A DNA stretch of 16,064 nt, taken from positions 1 to 16,064 of the forward strand of contig JAZSJA010000015.1 of the NCBI GenBank assembly GCA_045534095.1, read 5' to 3'. Shown here in pieces: positions 1 to 7,103 of the stretch (positions are counted from its first letter, which is position 1; the number at the start of each line of letters is the position of its first letter). The translations under genes were made by a program, and so were the position numbers. The notes beneath the pieces were generated by a model, which saw only the letters and a list, made by a program, of their open reading frames with translations, was not told the DNA's origin and made no database searches. This DNA is from UMGS1279 sp045534095. GTDB lineage: Bacteria > Bacillota > Clostridia > Oscillospirales > Acutalibacteraceae.

Positions 1-440
1 CCCCAGTTTTCCAAAACATACTTTTGATATGCAACGTCAGCAATATATACAGGCTTATCATCAGTGCTGTCCTCATGTTTAGTCGAGCTCTTCACTTCAT
101 AAATAGCCCAACCCCCGTTTTCTTTTTTTAGAATATCTACAGCGCAATAAAGACCATTATATTGAAATGATGCCTCGCAGATGATTTCAGTGCCATTTTC
201 CATCTCTGCCTTGGTATCGACAATCATTTTGCCAAGGTCTAACTTGTCTCCGTTATAGGCAGTAACCTCAACGAAATCGCCAAACAATCCCATAGCAAGA
301 TCTCCGACAACATTACCGGCTTCCATCCTGGAAACAACACTGCCATCGACTTCCACTTCATCAGGCTTATATTTTTTTATCCATGCAATCTTAGGACATT
401 GCCAAAGACCGCAGTATTTAGATTTTGATAGGTAGATCAT
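1..440 (-). CDS. DUF2779-type PD-(D/E)XK nuclease, N-terminal part (partial)
   Basis: The first 146 codons of a gene that runs off the left edge of the window. The N-terminus (MIYLSKSKY, C10, then C15-P-K and W20) matches the start of DUF2779 proteins, which carry a Cas4/RecB-like PD-(D/E)XK nuclease fold. The nuclease core is visible: D102 in AVDIL, then E115-V-K117 in YEVKSS, followed by a YQKYVLENW stretch (Q139, Y141) like the QxxxY motif of RecB-family nucleases. These residues would bind metal and cut DNA; that function is known for the fold but not for this protein. The ATG (440-438) overlaps the TGA of the upstream gene as ATGA, so translation is probably coupled and the two proteins made together. 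The C-terminal part that would confirm DUF2779 is not in view. Confidence 0.75.
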   Translation of the reverse strand, partial: MIYLSKSKYCGLWQCPKIAWIKKYKPDEVEVDGSVVSRMEAGNVVGDLAMGLFGDFVEVTAYNGDKLDLGKMIVDTKAEMENGTEIICEASFQYNGLYCAVDILKKENGGWAIYEVKSSTKHEDSTDDKPVYIADVAYQKYVLENW

Positions 441-1282
441 ATTGTTTCACCTTTGAATTTTTTTATAATTTGGGGTATATTTTCTTTTTTCCAATCATCG
501 CTCATACCACCAAAAACAGTTCCGCCAAAATTTCTGCCGAACAAAACAATGGTATTTTTTCCACTGTTTAACAGATTCTTTACATCATACGCCATTACTT
601 TAATAGAAGATTTCTGAACTCCATTTTTTGTACAATATATTTTTTGGCAATTAGGATCTTGAGTGATGCTAAAAGAATTTAGCATTGTTTTATAAGCAAC
701 AGAAATAAGAATTATATCCGGCTGTAAAACTTTTATCAAATTAATAAATCCTTCATTATAGGAAATTTCTTCTTTTTGCTTATTATTAAGTTTTCCCCAA
801 GTAGGATTGGTTGCAATTGCGGAAAAAATATCGATATGTATGGCGTGACTCTTATATGACACATTTTCTTTGTTCATTTTACCGCCATAAGTTGCATTCA
901 TAGAGTTTAATATTTTTTCAAAATTATTAAACCATTTTCCATAGGGATTTTCTTTAAAATAATCGTTTAACGACTTGTAAAGAGAAATTTTATCTTCAGA
1001 AGATAAATTTTCGTTTTTTAAAATGATATTTCTACTACCTGGGAAACGCAAAGAGATTTCAGGATCTTTAGCATCGTCTTTCCTTTCTTTAAATTCCAGT
1101 ACAGATGGATTTAATGCTACGGTTATTATTCTCGATTCATTAGAAGAACTCATATATTTTTCTATATCTCCAAACCAAATAATTGGTATAGAAGGGCTAA
1201 CTACATACTCAAATTTACTTTTGTGATAAAAATCCTTCCAATATGAATCAATAACATTATTTAAATTTGAATCTAATAACAT
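437..1282 (-). CDS. Conserved protein, possibly uracil-DNA-glycosylase-like fold
   Basis: A 281-aa soluble protein with no signal peptide or membrane helix. I do not recognise the family with certainty. Near residues 52-60 a beta strand ends in VALNPS, which resembles motif A (G-x-N-P-G/S) of MUG-type uracil-DNA glycosylases. Further on are HAIHIDIFSAIATNPTW (146-162), a strand LQPDIILIS (186-194) and a C-terminal FGRNFGGTVFGG. The usual second motif (HPSP) is not evident, so a glycosylase call is tentative and activity unknown. AAGGA lies 6 bases before the ATG. It ends in an ATGA overlap with the PD-(D/E)XK nuclease gene and starts 12 bases after the dNTPase remnant, so the three are one transcript. 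With a nuclease partner, a DNA repair or phage defence role is plausible but inferred. Confidence 0.55.
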   Translation of the reverse strand: MLLDSNLNNVIDSYWKDFYHKSKFEYVVSPSIPIIWFGDIEKYMSSSNESRIITVALNPSVLEFKERKDDAKDPEISLRFPGSRNIILKNENLSSEDKISLYKSLNDYFKENPYGKWFNNFEKILNSMNATYGGKMNKENVSYKSHAIHIDIFSAIATNPTWGKLNNKQKEEISYNEGFINLIKVLQPDIILISVAYKTMLNSFSITQDPNCQKIYCTKNGVQKSSIKVMAYDVKNLLNSGKNTIVLFGRNFGGTVFGGMSDDWKKENIPQIIKKFKGETI

Positions 1283-1294
1283 AAACTGTCCTTC

Positions 1295-1438
1295 CTATTC
1301 AAAATATCCTTTATATTCAATCTTTCTAATACTATCCGGGAATAAATAATGATACAACTCAACAAAATAATCATCCGTCATACTTGCGATATAATCAACA
1401 ACAATTTGGTTAGGTTCTGTTTCTTCGTATTTCAGCAC
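1295..1438 (-). pseudogene. C-terminal remnant of HD-type dGTPase/dNTP triphosphohydrolase
   Basis: A 47-codon reading frame (GTG 1438 to TAG 1295), closed upstream by an in-frame TAA a few codons before the GTG. The peptide contains VVDYIASMTDDYFVELYHYL, which matches the conserved extreme C-terminus of Dgt-like HD dNTPases (typically DYIAGMTDRYA). The HD metal-binding domain is entirely absent, so it cannot be an active dNTPase. GGGGTGGT precedes the GTG, so it may still be translated. It lies 12 bases before the 281-aa gene, suggesting the ancestral locus was dNTPase, UDG-like protein, nuclease in that order, and that the front was replaced by the membrane-protein gene. The other reading is a genuine short leader peptide. 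Confidence 0.55.
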
Positions 1439-1458
1439 TATACCACCCCATTTTCTAC

Positions 1459-1467
1459 ATTATACCA
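1459..1467 (-). promoter_or_regulatory. Extended -10 promoter for the nuclease operon
   Basis: The minus strand reads TGGTATAAT, a perfect extended -10 (TGnTATAAT). No good -35 is seen at 16-18 bases, as is common for extended -10 promoters. Transcription would start near 1452, about 15 bases before the GTG of the dNTPase remnant, and run through the 281-aa gene and the nuclease. It lies just after the stop codon of the membrane-protein gene. Confidence 0.55.
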
Positions 1468-1492
1468 CATTAAAGTACAAAATCATACCTTT

Positions 1493-1906
1493 TTATAAAT
1501 CTTCCTCAAACTCTTCCGGCTCAGCCATCTCATAATATGGGCAATCCTTGATGAAACACTCATCGCATTCATCAAAGTATTTACAACTACGGCAACGCTT
1601 TTCTATTTCAAGCATTTCAAAATATTCATTGGCTGACTTTACAGCACTCTTGATAGCGGAAGCGAAAAACATACCTCCCATAAGCACAAGAAATATTAAT
1701 AGTGCAATGTAAAAAACATCTTGACTCTCTTCTCTATAGAATATTGCTCCAATTAAAAAGATGGCATAAACAAAAAGAGACAGATAACTTATCATCTTTT
1801 TTGCAAATTTCGTATTAAACCGCATAGAAAAAATTATGTTAAAGCATATTAAAAGTATAGCAACACCGACTATACTCATAAAAACATCCGTTATTGTGTC
1901 GAACAA
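1493..1906 (-). CDS. Small three-helix membrane protein with C-terminal cysteine cluster
   Basis: A 137-aa protein of unknown function. Three hydrophobic segments are visible at about residues 9-27, 41-57 and 64-86, with no cleavable signal peptide evident. The C-terminal tail holds C105-x2-C108, C114-x2-C117 and C122, which looks like a small zinc- or metal-binding knuckle, then a strongly acidic end (EPEEFEEDL). The start is TTG at 1906-1904, chosen because AGGGG lies 7 bases upstream and no in-frame ATG or GTG fits. It is divergent from the phosphatase/polymerase operon, with about 105 bases between them, and in line with the nuclease operon, which has its own promoter right after its stop. 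I cannot assign a role. Confidence 0.65.
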   Translation of the reverse strand: MFDTITDVFMSIVGVAILLICFNIIFSMRFNTKFAKKMISYLSLFVYAIFLIGAIFYREESQDVFYIALLIFLVLMGGMFFASAIKSAVKSANEYFEMLEIEKRCRSCKYFDECDECFIKDCPYYEMAEPEEFEEDL

Positions 1907-1959
1907 AAAATCACCCCTAATTTTACATCAAATAATTTACCACAGCCAATGTTCCGATT

Positions 1960-1988
1960 TTGGTACATAGGATGTGGTATTTTATATA
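1960..1988 (+). promoter_or_regulatory. Probable promoter of the 2013-6707 operon
   Basis: TTGGTA (1960-1965), a 17-base spacer, then TATATA (1983-1988), each 4 of 6 to consensus. It lies 24 bases before the first ATG of the operon. AGGAGG at 2001-2006 is an excellent ribosome binding site for the gene at 2013. Confidence 0.4.
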
Positions 1989-2012
1989 TAGTGAAATTTT
2001 AGGAGGGCGTTT

Positions 2013-2444
2013 ATGCGAAATGCGTTTTATACCAAAAAGCCATTAAAAAATTTAAAATACTGCATTCAAAGAATACGTCGTGGTTATTGCGATGCAGATC
2101 TTTGGGACATAGATAGTTGGTTTATGTCCGTCATTGTCCCTATGCTTCGACAATTCGACAAAACCAGATTTGGATGGCCCACGCCTATTCAAGAGCAGTA
2201 TATAGAAGAACATATGGCAAAATACGGTGTCGACCGTGACGAACTCCTTTGTAACTACGGCGAAGAACTTGAAGAAGTTTGCAACAAAAAATGGAGCGAG
2301 ATCCTTAACAAATTAGCAGATGACTTTGAAATGGTTAATGAACTTGAATTTAGTGACAAAAGAGGCGACCAAGAAAAACAAGAAGAACTCAAGAACAAGT
2401 GCTTCGAAACTTTTTCTAAATGGTTCTTTTATCTTTGGGATTGA
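2013..2444 (+). CDS. Hypothetical protein, first gene of the phosphatase/polymerase operon
   Basis: A 143-aa soluble, charged protein with no membrane segment. The N-terminal part is basic (TKKPLKNLKY, RIRRGY), followed by a tryptophan-rich stretch (DADLWDIDSWF, residues 27-37). The C-terminal half is very acidic and helical and ends in KWFFYLWD. The pattern RRGY..DLWDID resembles small unannotated proteins found in clostridial phages and integrated elements, an impression from memory only. Ribosome binding site AGGAGG lies 6 bases before the ATG. The phosphatase gene starts 12 bases after its stop, so the two are cotranscribed. Function unknown. Confidence 0.6.
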   Translation: MRNAFYTKKPLKNLKYCIQRIRRGYCDADLWDIDSWFMSVIVPMLRQFDKTRFGWPTPIQEQYIEEHMAKYGVDRDELLCNYGEELEEVCNKKWSEILNKLADDFEMVNELEFSDKRGDQEKQEELKNKCFETFSKWFFYLWD

Positions 2445-2456
2445 GAGGTATACTTT

Positions 2457-3152
2457 ATGATTTACGCTATTAGTGACCTGCATGGTTGTTACGACAAGTA
2501 TATTAAAATGCTTGAAAAGATAAATTTCAATAATAACGATACCCTTTATATCTTGGGTGATATTGTTGATAGGGGTCCTGACGGGATAAAAATATTGCTT
2601 GATATCTATAATAGGAAAAATGTTATTGCACTTCGTGGTAATCACGATTTTTTAGCATACCACTTACTTAAAATGTTAAGCAAAAGTTCCTTGTTCGATG
2701 TTTTAGGTTCAGGACAAGACGATGAATTTGTAGGAAAATATCGCAGTTGGATTTTTGATGGTGGCTTATCTACTGAAGACGGTTTTAATGAATTGGACGA
2801 ATCAGAGCAGAAGAAAATTTTACTATATATGAGCTATATGCCGATCTACGAAGAAATTGAAGTAAGCGGTAATAAATTCTTTCTATCTCACACCGTTCCC
2901 AGCAAAGAAAGAATGCAGAATTTTGACAAGCTTTTATGGCAGGAATTTATTATTGGTGAGCCTGAATATGAGAAAGAATATTTCCCTGATAAGTATATAG
3001 TTACAGGACATACTCCCACAGGATTTATTGATCCTAAACACAAAGGCAAAATCTGGCATGGTAATAATCACATTGCCATAGACTGTGGTGCTGTATTCGG
3101 TAATCCGCTTGGCTGCATTTGCCTTGATACTTTGGAGGAATTTTATGTTTAA
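2457..3152 (+). CDS. Serine/threonine protein phosphatase, lambda-PP/PPP-type metallophosphoesterase
   Basis: A 231-aa calcineurin-like phosphoesterase of the size of phage lambda phosphatase (about 220 aa). The signature motifs are present in order: DLHG (7-10), GDIVDRG (34-40), RGNHD (60-64), LSHT (143-146, H145) and VTGHTPTG (182-189, H185), so both metal sites (D7, H9, D35, N62, H145, H185) are complete. It should hydrolyse phosphoserine, phosphothreonine or phosphotyrosine in proteins with Mn2+; its substrate is unknown, and diadenosine tetraphosphate hydrolysis is a family alternative. It is cytosolic, with no signal peptide. It sits between two unknown small genes upstream of a phage-like polymerase, and the next gene starts inside its last codons, so the two are coupled. 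Lambda PP is phage-encoded, so a mobile-element setting is not unusual. Confidence 0.88.
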   Translation: MIYAISDLHGCYDKYIKMLEKINFNNNDTLYILGDIVDRGPDGIKILLDIYNRKNVIALRGNHDFLAYHLLKMLSKSSLFDVLGSGQDDEFVGKYRSWIFDGGLSTEDGFNELDESEQKKILLYMSYMPIYEEIEVSGNKFFLSHTVPSKERMQNFDKLLWQEFIIGEPEYEKEYFPDKYIVTGHTPTGFIDPKHKGKIWHGNNHIAIDCGAVFGNPLGCICLDTLEEFYV

Positions 3153-3492
3153 GGGTGATTTAATGAAAGATAAAACAATTTTTGTAGTGACCGTATTTGA
3201 AAAATACGAACCTGCGGATCATGATAACGACAATTATAGTGTTTGTATTGGAAGCAATCGCTCTCCGTGTTTTAAGCATACTTTTAAAGAAGCTGAAGAA
3301 GTGGTTTTAAATAATATCGGCGACATTTGGGAAACCTGTTATGATTATGCAGTTATTGAAGAAATAAATTGTCAAATCTATCCCCGCCATAAAACGCATA
3401 AATTTTATAAATACAACCGAGAAATCGGTGGTTATGAAGCCATCGAAGAACTTGAATATCTTAAAAGAATGACACTTGGCGGAATAGGTTAA
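3145..3492 (+). CDS. Hypothetical protein coupled to the phosphatase
   Basis: A 115-aa soluble protein of unknown function, with no membrane segment. After a beta-rich start (TIFVVTVFEKY) it has YSVCIGSNRSPCF, an acidic helix (KEAEEVVLNN), a YDYAVIEEI strand, and a basic, histidine-containing HKTHKFYKY segment. I chose the ATG at 3145 because GGAGG lies 6 bases before it, giving an 8-base overlap with the phosphatase stop. A second in-frame ATG at 3163 (MKDKT) has its own AAGGG and would give 109 aa. The alternation of short beta and helix elements and the EEI near the middle resemble small phage-type proteins, but I make no functional call. A 56-base gap separates it from the polymerase fusion. 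Confidence 0.6.
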   Translation: MFKGDLMKDKTIFVVTVFEKYEPADHDNDNYSVCIGSNRSPCFKHTFKEAEEVVLNNIGDIWETCYDYAVIEEINCQIYPRHKTHKFYKYNREIGGYEAIEELEYLKRMTLGGIG

Positions 3493-3548
3493 TGTATTGA
3501 ATATTGAAATTTATAAGGAATTAAGAAAATATATGGAGGAAAAAACAA

Positions 3549-6500
3549 ATGAAGACAATTAAAACCTCGCTCTATGAAATCGATGAAATCTTGAACTCCA
3601 ATAACGGAGAAGGTAAACTGATAGCTCTCGGTGCTCGTCCGGGTATGGGCAAAACGACTTTGCTCTTAGACATAATGCGATGTACCGCATTGATTAACGA
3701 TTCAGATGTTCTAATGTTTTCTTTAGATTTGTCAAGGGAACAAATCATTAAAAGATTAGTTGAAAAAGATACTTCGGCAGAAGAAATTAAAAAAATACAT
3801 ATAGACGAATCTTCTTCACCAAATATCGATTATATCGAAAGTGTTATATCAAACCACAATAATACGAAGGCGGTTTTTCTTGATTATATTGAATTGGTCA
3901 GTGGTTATAACGAAGGAAAACAAGCGGATGTTTTATCCAATCTAAAGAAAATCTGCAAAGAAAAAGGCATCCATATTTTTTATACCCGTCAACTACCAAG
4001 AAGTTTAGAAGAACGAATCGACAAACGCCCTATTACAAAAGACATTGATGAAATTACCCTCAAGACCGTTGATGCCCTGTTTGCTCTCTACAGGCCCGCA
4101 TACTATACCGGAGATGATCCTATTGCCGAACTCAGAGCATTAAAACATCCCGCGGGTGAATTATTAACTATTCCACTTACCTTTGATAAAAAAACCTTCA
4201 GCCTATACTATGAAATACAATTCGGGCTTGATGATGCTCCTGTAAAACGTGTTGAGCTTTCGGTGCATACAAAAATGTCAGATGATGTATCTACCATAAG
4301 CGTCCAAGATGCCTTTGATTTTGCTGATAGTTGCAACCATAAAGCAATCGCTTTTACTAATTATAACAATGTCCAAGATTTTCCCGAAATACAAAAGTTT
4401 TCAGGAAAATACGAAAATCTTAAGGTTATATACGGTGTCAGAATACTTTATGAAAACGATGCCGGCGGTGCATGGGCTACAACCCTTTTAATAAAAAATC
4501 AAAAAGGCGTCAAAAACTTATACAAACTCATCTCATCTATGACAAAAATGGGAAACACAAAAATTGCTCATATAAATTTGATTGAGCAATACAGAGAACA
4601 TTTACTCTGCAGTGCCTGTGGTGATTTAAGCGAATTGTATTGCGCCTTTCAAGCTGAATCACCTATAGACGAAATCAAAACCATAGCACAAAGATATGAT
4701 TATTTTGAAATCTTCCCAACCAACGATATAAAAACTCGCTCAATTTATAAGAAAATAGTTAAATTAGGCAAGGATTTAAATATCCCGGTAGTAGCAACGG
4801 GAGATTGTCACTACTACTCCAAAGAAAATGAAATCTGCCGACGTGTCGTTGAGCATTTCAGAGGCGGCGCCGAGGACAACGACCAACAATATCTACGTAA
4901 TACCAATAATATGTTAAAAGCCTTTGCATATTTAGGTGATGATGCCTACGATATTGTTGTTACAAATTCTAACTTAATTGCAGATACTATTCAAAAAGTC
5001 TATCCTATAGCTGAAGCTTATCCATTACTCAACATTCCCGATGCTGATAAATATATCTATGTTAAATCGTCAACTGTGTTGTCATCCATTTATGGAACGA
5101 ATCCACCGGATATCATTAGTAAGCGTTATAAAGCAGAAATGGACCGCATTATTAACAATGGTTATGCATCAATCTATATGCTATCACATCTTATTACCAA
5201 ATATTCTCACAATAATGGCTTTCCTACATGTTCACGAGGATCAGTAGGTTCTTCTTTTATAGCCTATCTTTTAGGGATAACAAATGTAAATCCTTTGCAT
5301 CCACATTACTATTGTAAAAACTGCAAGCATATTGAATTTATAAGTGAAAATTCGGTTTATTCAGGAAATGATTTACCACAAAAGAATTGTCCTATATGTG
5401 GCCAAAGACTAAATTCTGACGGTCACAATATTCCGTATGAAACTTTTATGGGCTTAAACGGTGATAAAGTACCTGATATTGATTTAAATTTCGCAGAATC
5501 ATTTCATGACGATGCATTAAATTATTTGTGTGATATGTTTGGCGACGAACGTATTCTAAGGGCAGGAACAATTTCAAGTTTGTTTGAAAAAATCTCAGAT
5601 ATGTATATAAATATGTATGAAGAAGTAACTGGAGTAGAATTTGATTATGAGCATAGCGAAATCATAAAATATAAAATCGACAATGTAAAGCGAAAAGAAG
5701 GTGTACATCCTTGTGGGGTGTTCATCATCCCAAAATGCAGAGAAATTTGTGATTTTACACCCACAAATACAATTGAAACTAATGAAAAAATTACAAAATG
5801 CTCGCATTTCTCTTTCGATACTCTTCATAATTGTATCTATAAAGCCGATATTCTTGGCTTTGTTCCATTAGAAATTCTATATCGTCTTCAGAAACTCACC
5901 TGTACATCTCAAGAAGACATTGATTTCAATGATCCAAAGTTATACGAATTATTTAAGGATTCGCGTTGTATTGGCATAAATTCCGATGAACCTGCCACAC
6001 TTGGGTTGCCAGAATTCGGAACTGAATTTGTCCGCAATATGATTAAGGAAATCAAACCAACCTGCTTTGGTGATTTAGTGAAAATCAGTGGTCTGTCACA
6101 TGGCACAAACGTTTGGATTAATAATACGAAGGAATTACTTAAAAACAACATTTGTGAGTTCAAAGATTTAGCAGCTTCAAGAGATGATGTATATAATTAT
6201 CTCAAATCATGTGGCTTTAAAAGGCATATCGCTTATAAAGTTTCAGAAGCTGTGAGAAAAGGTATATTTGAACGCAGAGGCATAAATAAAGAGCCTGAGA
6301 TAGTTGAAGAATTTAAATCTCATAATATTCCTGATTGGTATATGAAATCTCTTTGCAAAATCCGTTATATGTTCCCAAAAGCACATTCTGTTGAATATGT
6401 TAAAATGGCATTAACTCTCGCTTGGTATAAGATTTATTATCCAATAGAATTTTATGCAGTATCCTTCAACGTGCGCTTCCCAGACAGAGATTATAGTTTT

Positions 6501-6707
6501 CTTTGCGGGGGATTGGAAGCTATAAATAAATATATAGAAGATTGTAATTTGCCTTTTGGTTCTGAAAAAGAAGATTCGATTGATAGAGAATTGAATTTAT
6601 TTAAGGAATGTGCGGAAAGAGGGATAATTTTTGAATGTAATACCAACAAAGAAAACCGCTCTGAACCATATTCTATATCCAACGGCAAAATAATCTTAAA
6701 CTATTAA
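3549..6707 (+). CDS. DnaB-type ATPase fused to a minimal PolC-type DNA polymerase III alpha
   Basis: A 1052-aa protein joining two replisome activities. Residues 1-225 form a DnaB-family RecA fold: Walker A GARPGMGKTT (28-37), FSLDLSREQ (57-65), Walker B VFLDYIEL (109-116), LPRSLEERIDKRP (149-161) and AELRALKHPAGE (193-204). DnaB's N-terminal collar is missing. Residues 233-500 are a PolC PHP domain with eroded metal ligands: SVHT replaces HLHT, TNY replaces TDH, while GDCHY remains. There is no 3'-5' exonuclease insertion and no OB domain. Residues 520-990 are the PolC polymerase: SRGSVGSSF (562-570), zinc cysteines C589, C592, C614 and C617, catalytic PDIDLNF (D643, D645) and KADILG (D767), then ISGLSHGT and YMFPKAH. 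The C-terminus stops before the helix-hairpin-helix and the clamp-binding QLSxF motif of housekeeping PolC. GGAGG precedes the ATG. It is last in the operon, before a strong terminator, and probably a mobile-element replication or repair polymerase. Confidence 0.88.
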   Translation: MKTIKTSLYEIDEILNSNNGEGKLIALGARPGMGKTTLLLDIMRCTALINDSDVLMFSLDLSREQIIKRLVEKDTSAEEIKKIHIDESSSPNIDYIESVISNHNNTKAVFLDYIELVSGYNEGKQADVLSNLKKICKEKGIHIFYTRQLPRSLEERIDKRPITKDIDEITLKTVDALFALYRPAYYTGDDPIAELRALKHPAGELLTIPLTFDKKTFSLYYEIQFGLDDAPVKRVELSVHTKMSDDVSTISVQDAFDFADSCNHKAIAFTNYNNVQDFPEIQKFSGKYENLKVIYGVRILYENDAGGAWATTLLIKNQKGVKNLYKLISSMTKMGNTKIAHINLIEQYREHLLCSACGDLSELYCAFQAESPIDEIKTIAQRYDYFEIFPTNDIKTRSIYKKIVKLGKDLNIPVVATGDCHYYSKENEICRRVVEHFRGGAEDNDQQYLRNTNNMLKAFAYLGDDAYDIVVTNSNLIADTIQKVYPIAEAYPLLNIPDADKYIYVKSSTVLSSIYGTNPPDIISKRYKAEMDRIINNGYASIYMLSHLITKYSHNNGFPTCSRGSVGSSFIAYLLGITNVNPLHPHYYCKNCKHIEFISENSVYSGNDLPQKNCPICGQRLNSDGHNIPYETFMGLNGDKVPDIDLNFAESFHDDALNYLCDMFGDERILRAGTISSLFEKISDMYINMYEEVTGVEFDYEHSEIIKYKIDNVKRKEGVHPCGVFIIPKCREICDFTPTNTIETNEKITKCSHFSFDTLHNCIYKADILGFVPLEILYRLQKLTCTSQEDIDFNDPKLYELFKDSRCIGINSDEPATLGLPEFGTEFVRNMIKEIKPTCFGDLVKISGLSHGTNVWINNTKELLKNNICEFKDLAASRDDVYNYLKSCGFKRHIAYKVSEAVRKGIFERRGINKEPEIVEEFKSHNIPDWYMKSLCKIRYMFPKAHSVEYVKMALTLAWYKIYYPIEFYAVSFNVRFPDRDYSFLCGGLEAINKYIEDCNLPFGSEKEDSIDRELNLFKECAERGIIFECNTNKENRSEPYSISNGKIILNY

Positions 6708-6715
6708 ATAAAAAT

Positions 6716-6750
6716 AAAGCCTTTCTGATTTAGACGTTCAGAAAGGCTTT
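6716..6750. terminator. Bidirectional rho-independent terminator
   Basis: A perfect 13-bp stem (AAAGCCTTTCTGA with TCAGAAAGGCTTT) around a 9-base loop. T-rich sequence follows on the plus strand (TTTTTATTTG) and on the minus strand (TTTATTTTTATTT). It ends the polymerase operon at 6707 and abuts the stop codon of the convergent repressor gene at 6751. Confidence 0.92.
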
Positions 6751-6966
6751 TTATTTGGGTTGTATTTTATCTGTAATTCCTAAAATATAATCGGCAGAAA
6801 CATTATAAAACTTACATAGCGTTATAAGATGGCGTATAGGAAGTTCATTCGCACCTCTTTCGTATCTCGCATACATAGTTTGAGATGTACCTAAAATGTC
6901 GGCAATAGTTTGTTGGGTTATATCACGATCTTCACGAAGTGCACGTATTCGCTCTACATAATCCAC
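6751..6966 (-). CDS. XRE/Cro-family HTH transcriptional regulator
   Basis: A 71-aa protein that is nearly all helix-turn-helix, the size of stand-alone phage and plasmid Cro/CI-like repressors. The HTH_3 fold spans residues 5-62: RIRALREDRDITQQTIADIL, GTSQTMYARYERG as the recognition helix region, then LPIRHLITLCKFYNVSADYILG, a very typical XRE ending. There is no dimerisation or peptidase domain, so it probably binds as a simple dimer. The start is GTG at 6966-6964, with GAGGTG 5 bases upstream. Its promoter (TTTACT, 16 bases, TATAAT) is overlapped by a perfect AGTAAAC palindrome, which implies autorepression. It is convergent with the polymerase operon and divergent from a small cysteine-rich gene. 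Which other genes it controls is not shown by the sequence. Confidence 0.9.
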   Translation of the reverse strand: MDYVERIRALREDRDITQQTIADILGTSQTMYARYERGANELPIRHLITLCKFYNVSADYILGITDKIQPK

Positions 6967-6990
6967 TCTATCACCTCAAAACTTTCAATT

Positions 6991-7018
6991 ATTATAGTAA
7001 TAATATTACCACAGTAAA
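6991..7018 (-). promoter_or_regulatory. Promoter of the XRE repressor gene
   Basis: On the minus strand, TTTACT (7018-7013), a 16-base spacer and TATAAT (6996-6991). The -35 lies inside the left arm of the operator palindrome 7013-7028. Confidence 0.6.
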
Positions 7019-7044
7019 CTTGTTTACTATTGACTTTAGTAAAC
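7013..7044. promoter_or_regulatory. Three-half-site operator, probably bound by the XRE repressor
   Basis: AGTAAAC-TT-GTTTACT (7013-7028) is a perfect inverted repeat with 7-base arms. A third half-site, AGTAAAC (7038-7044), pairs with the middle GTTTACT across 9 bases (7022-7044). The left palindrome covers the -35 of the repressor promoter; the right half-site lies in the spacer of the divergent promoter, next to its -35. The arrangement suggests the repressor controls both directions. That it is the cognate regulator is inferred from position. Confidence 0.65.
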
Positions 7045-7058
7045 ATTTGTATTAAAAT
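7030..7058 (+). promoter_or_regulatory. Promoter of the small cysteine-rich gene
   Basis: TTGACT (7030-7035), a 17-base spacer and TAAAAT (7053-7058), near consensus. An AGTAAAC operator half-site (7038-7044) lies in the spacer. It drives the gene starting at 7104, about 40 bases downstream. Confidence 0.65.
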
Positions 7059-7103
7059 GTTTGTAAGCTTTTAGTATTTTTATAGTGATGTTGGGTGATA
7101 TTT

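Noticed and set aside
1920..1948. TTGGCT-N18-TAAAAT as promoter of the membrane-protein gene
   Set aside because: Its start point would fall on the ribosome binding site of the TTG start, leaving no usable leader.
3085..3144. In-frame extension of the 115-aa gene back to ATG 3085
   Set aside because: It lies wholly within the phosphatase gene in another frame and has no ribosome binding site; GGAGG points to ATG 3145.
3549..6707. Housekeeping polC
   Set aside because: It lacks the OB, exonuclease and C-terminal clamp parts, has eroded PHP ligands and carries a DnaB-type ATPase, so it cannot be the main replicase.
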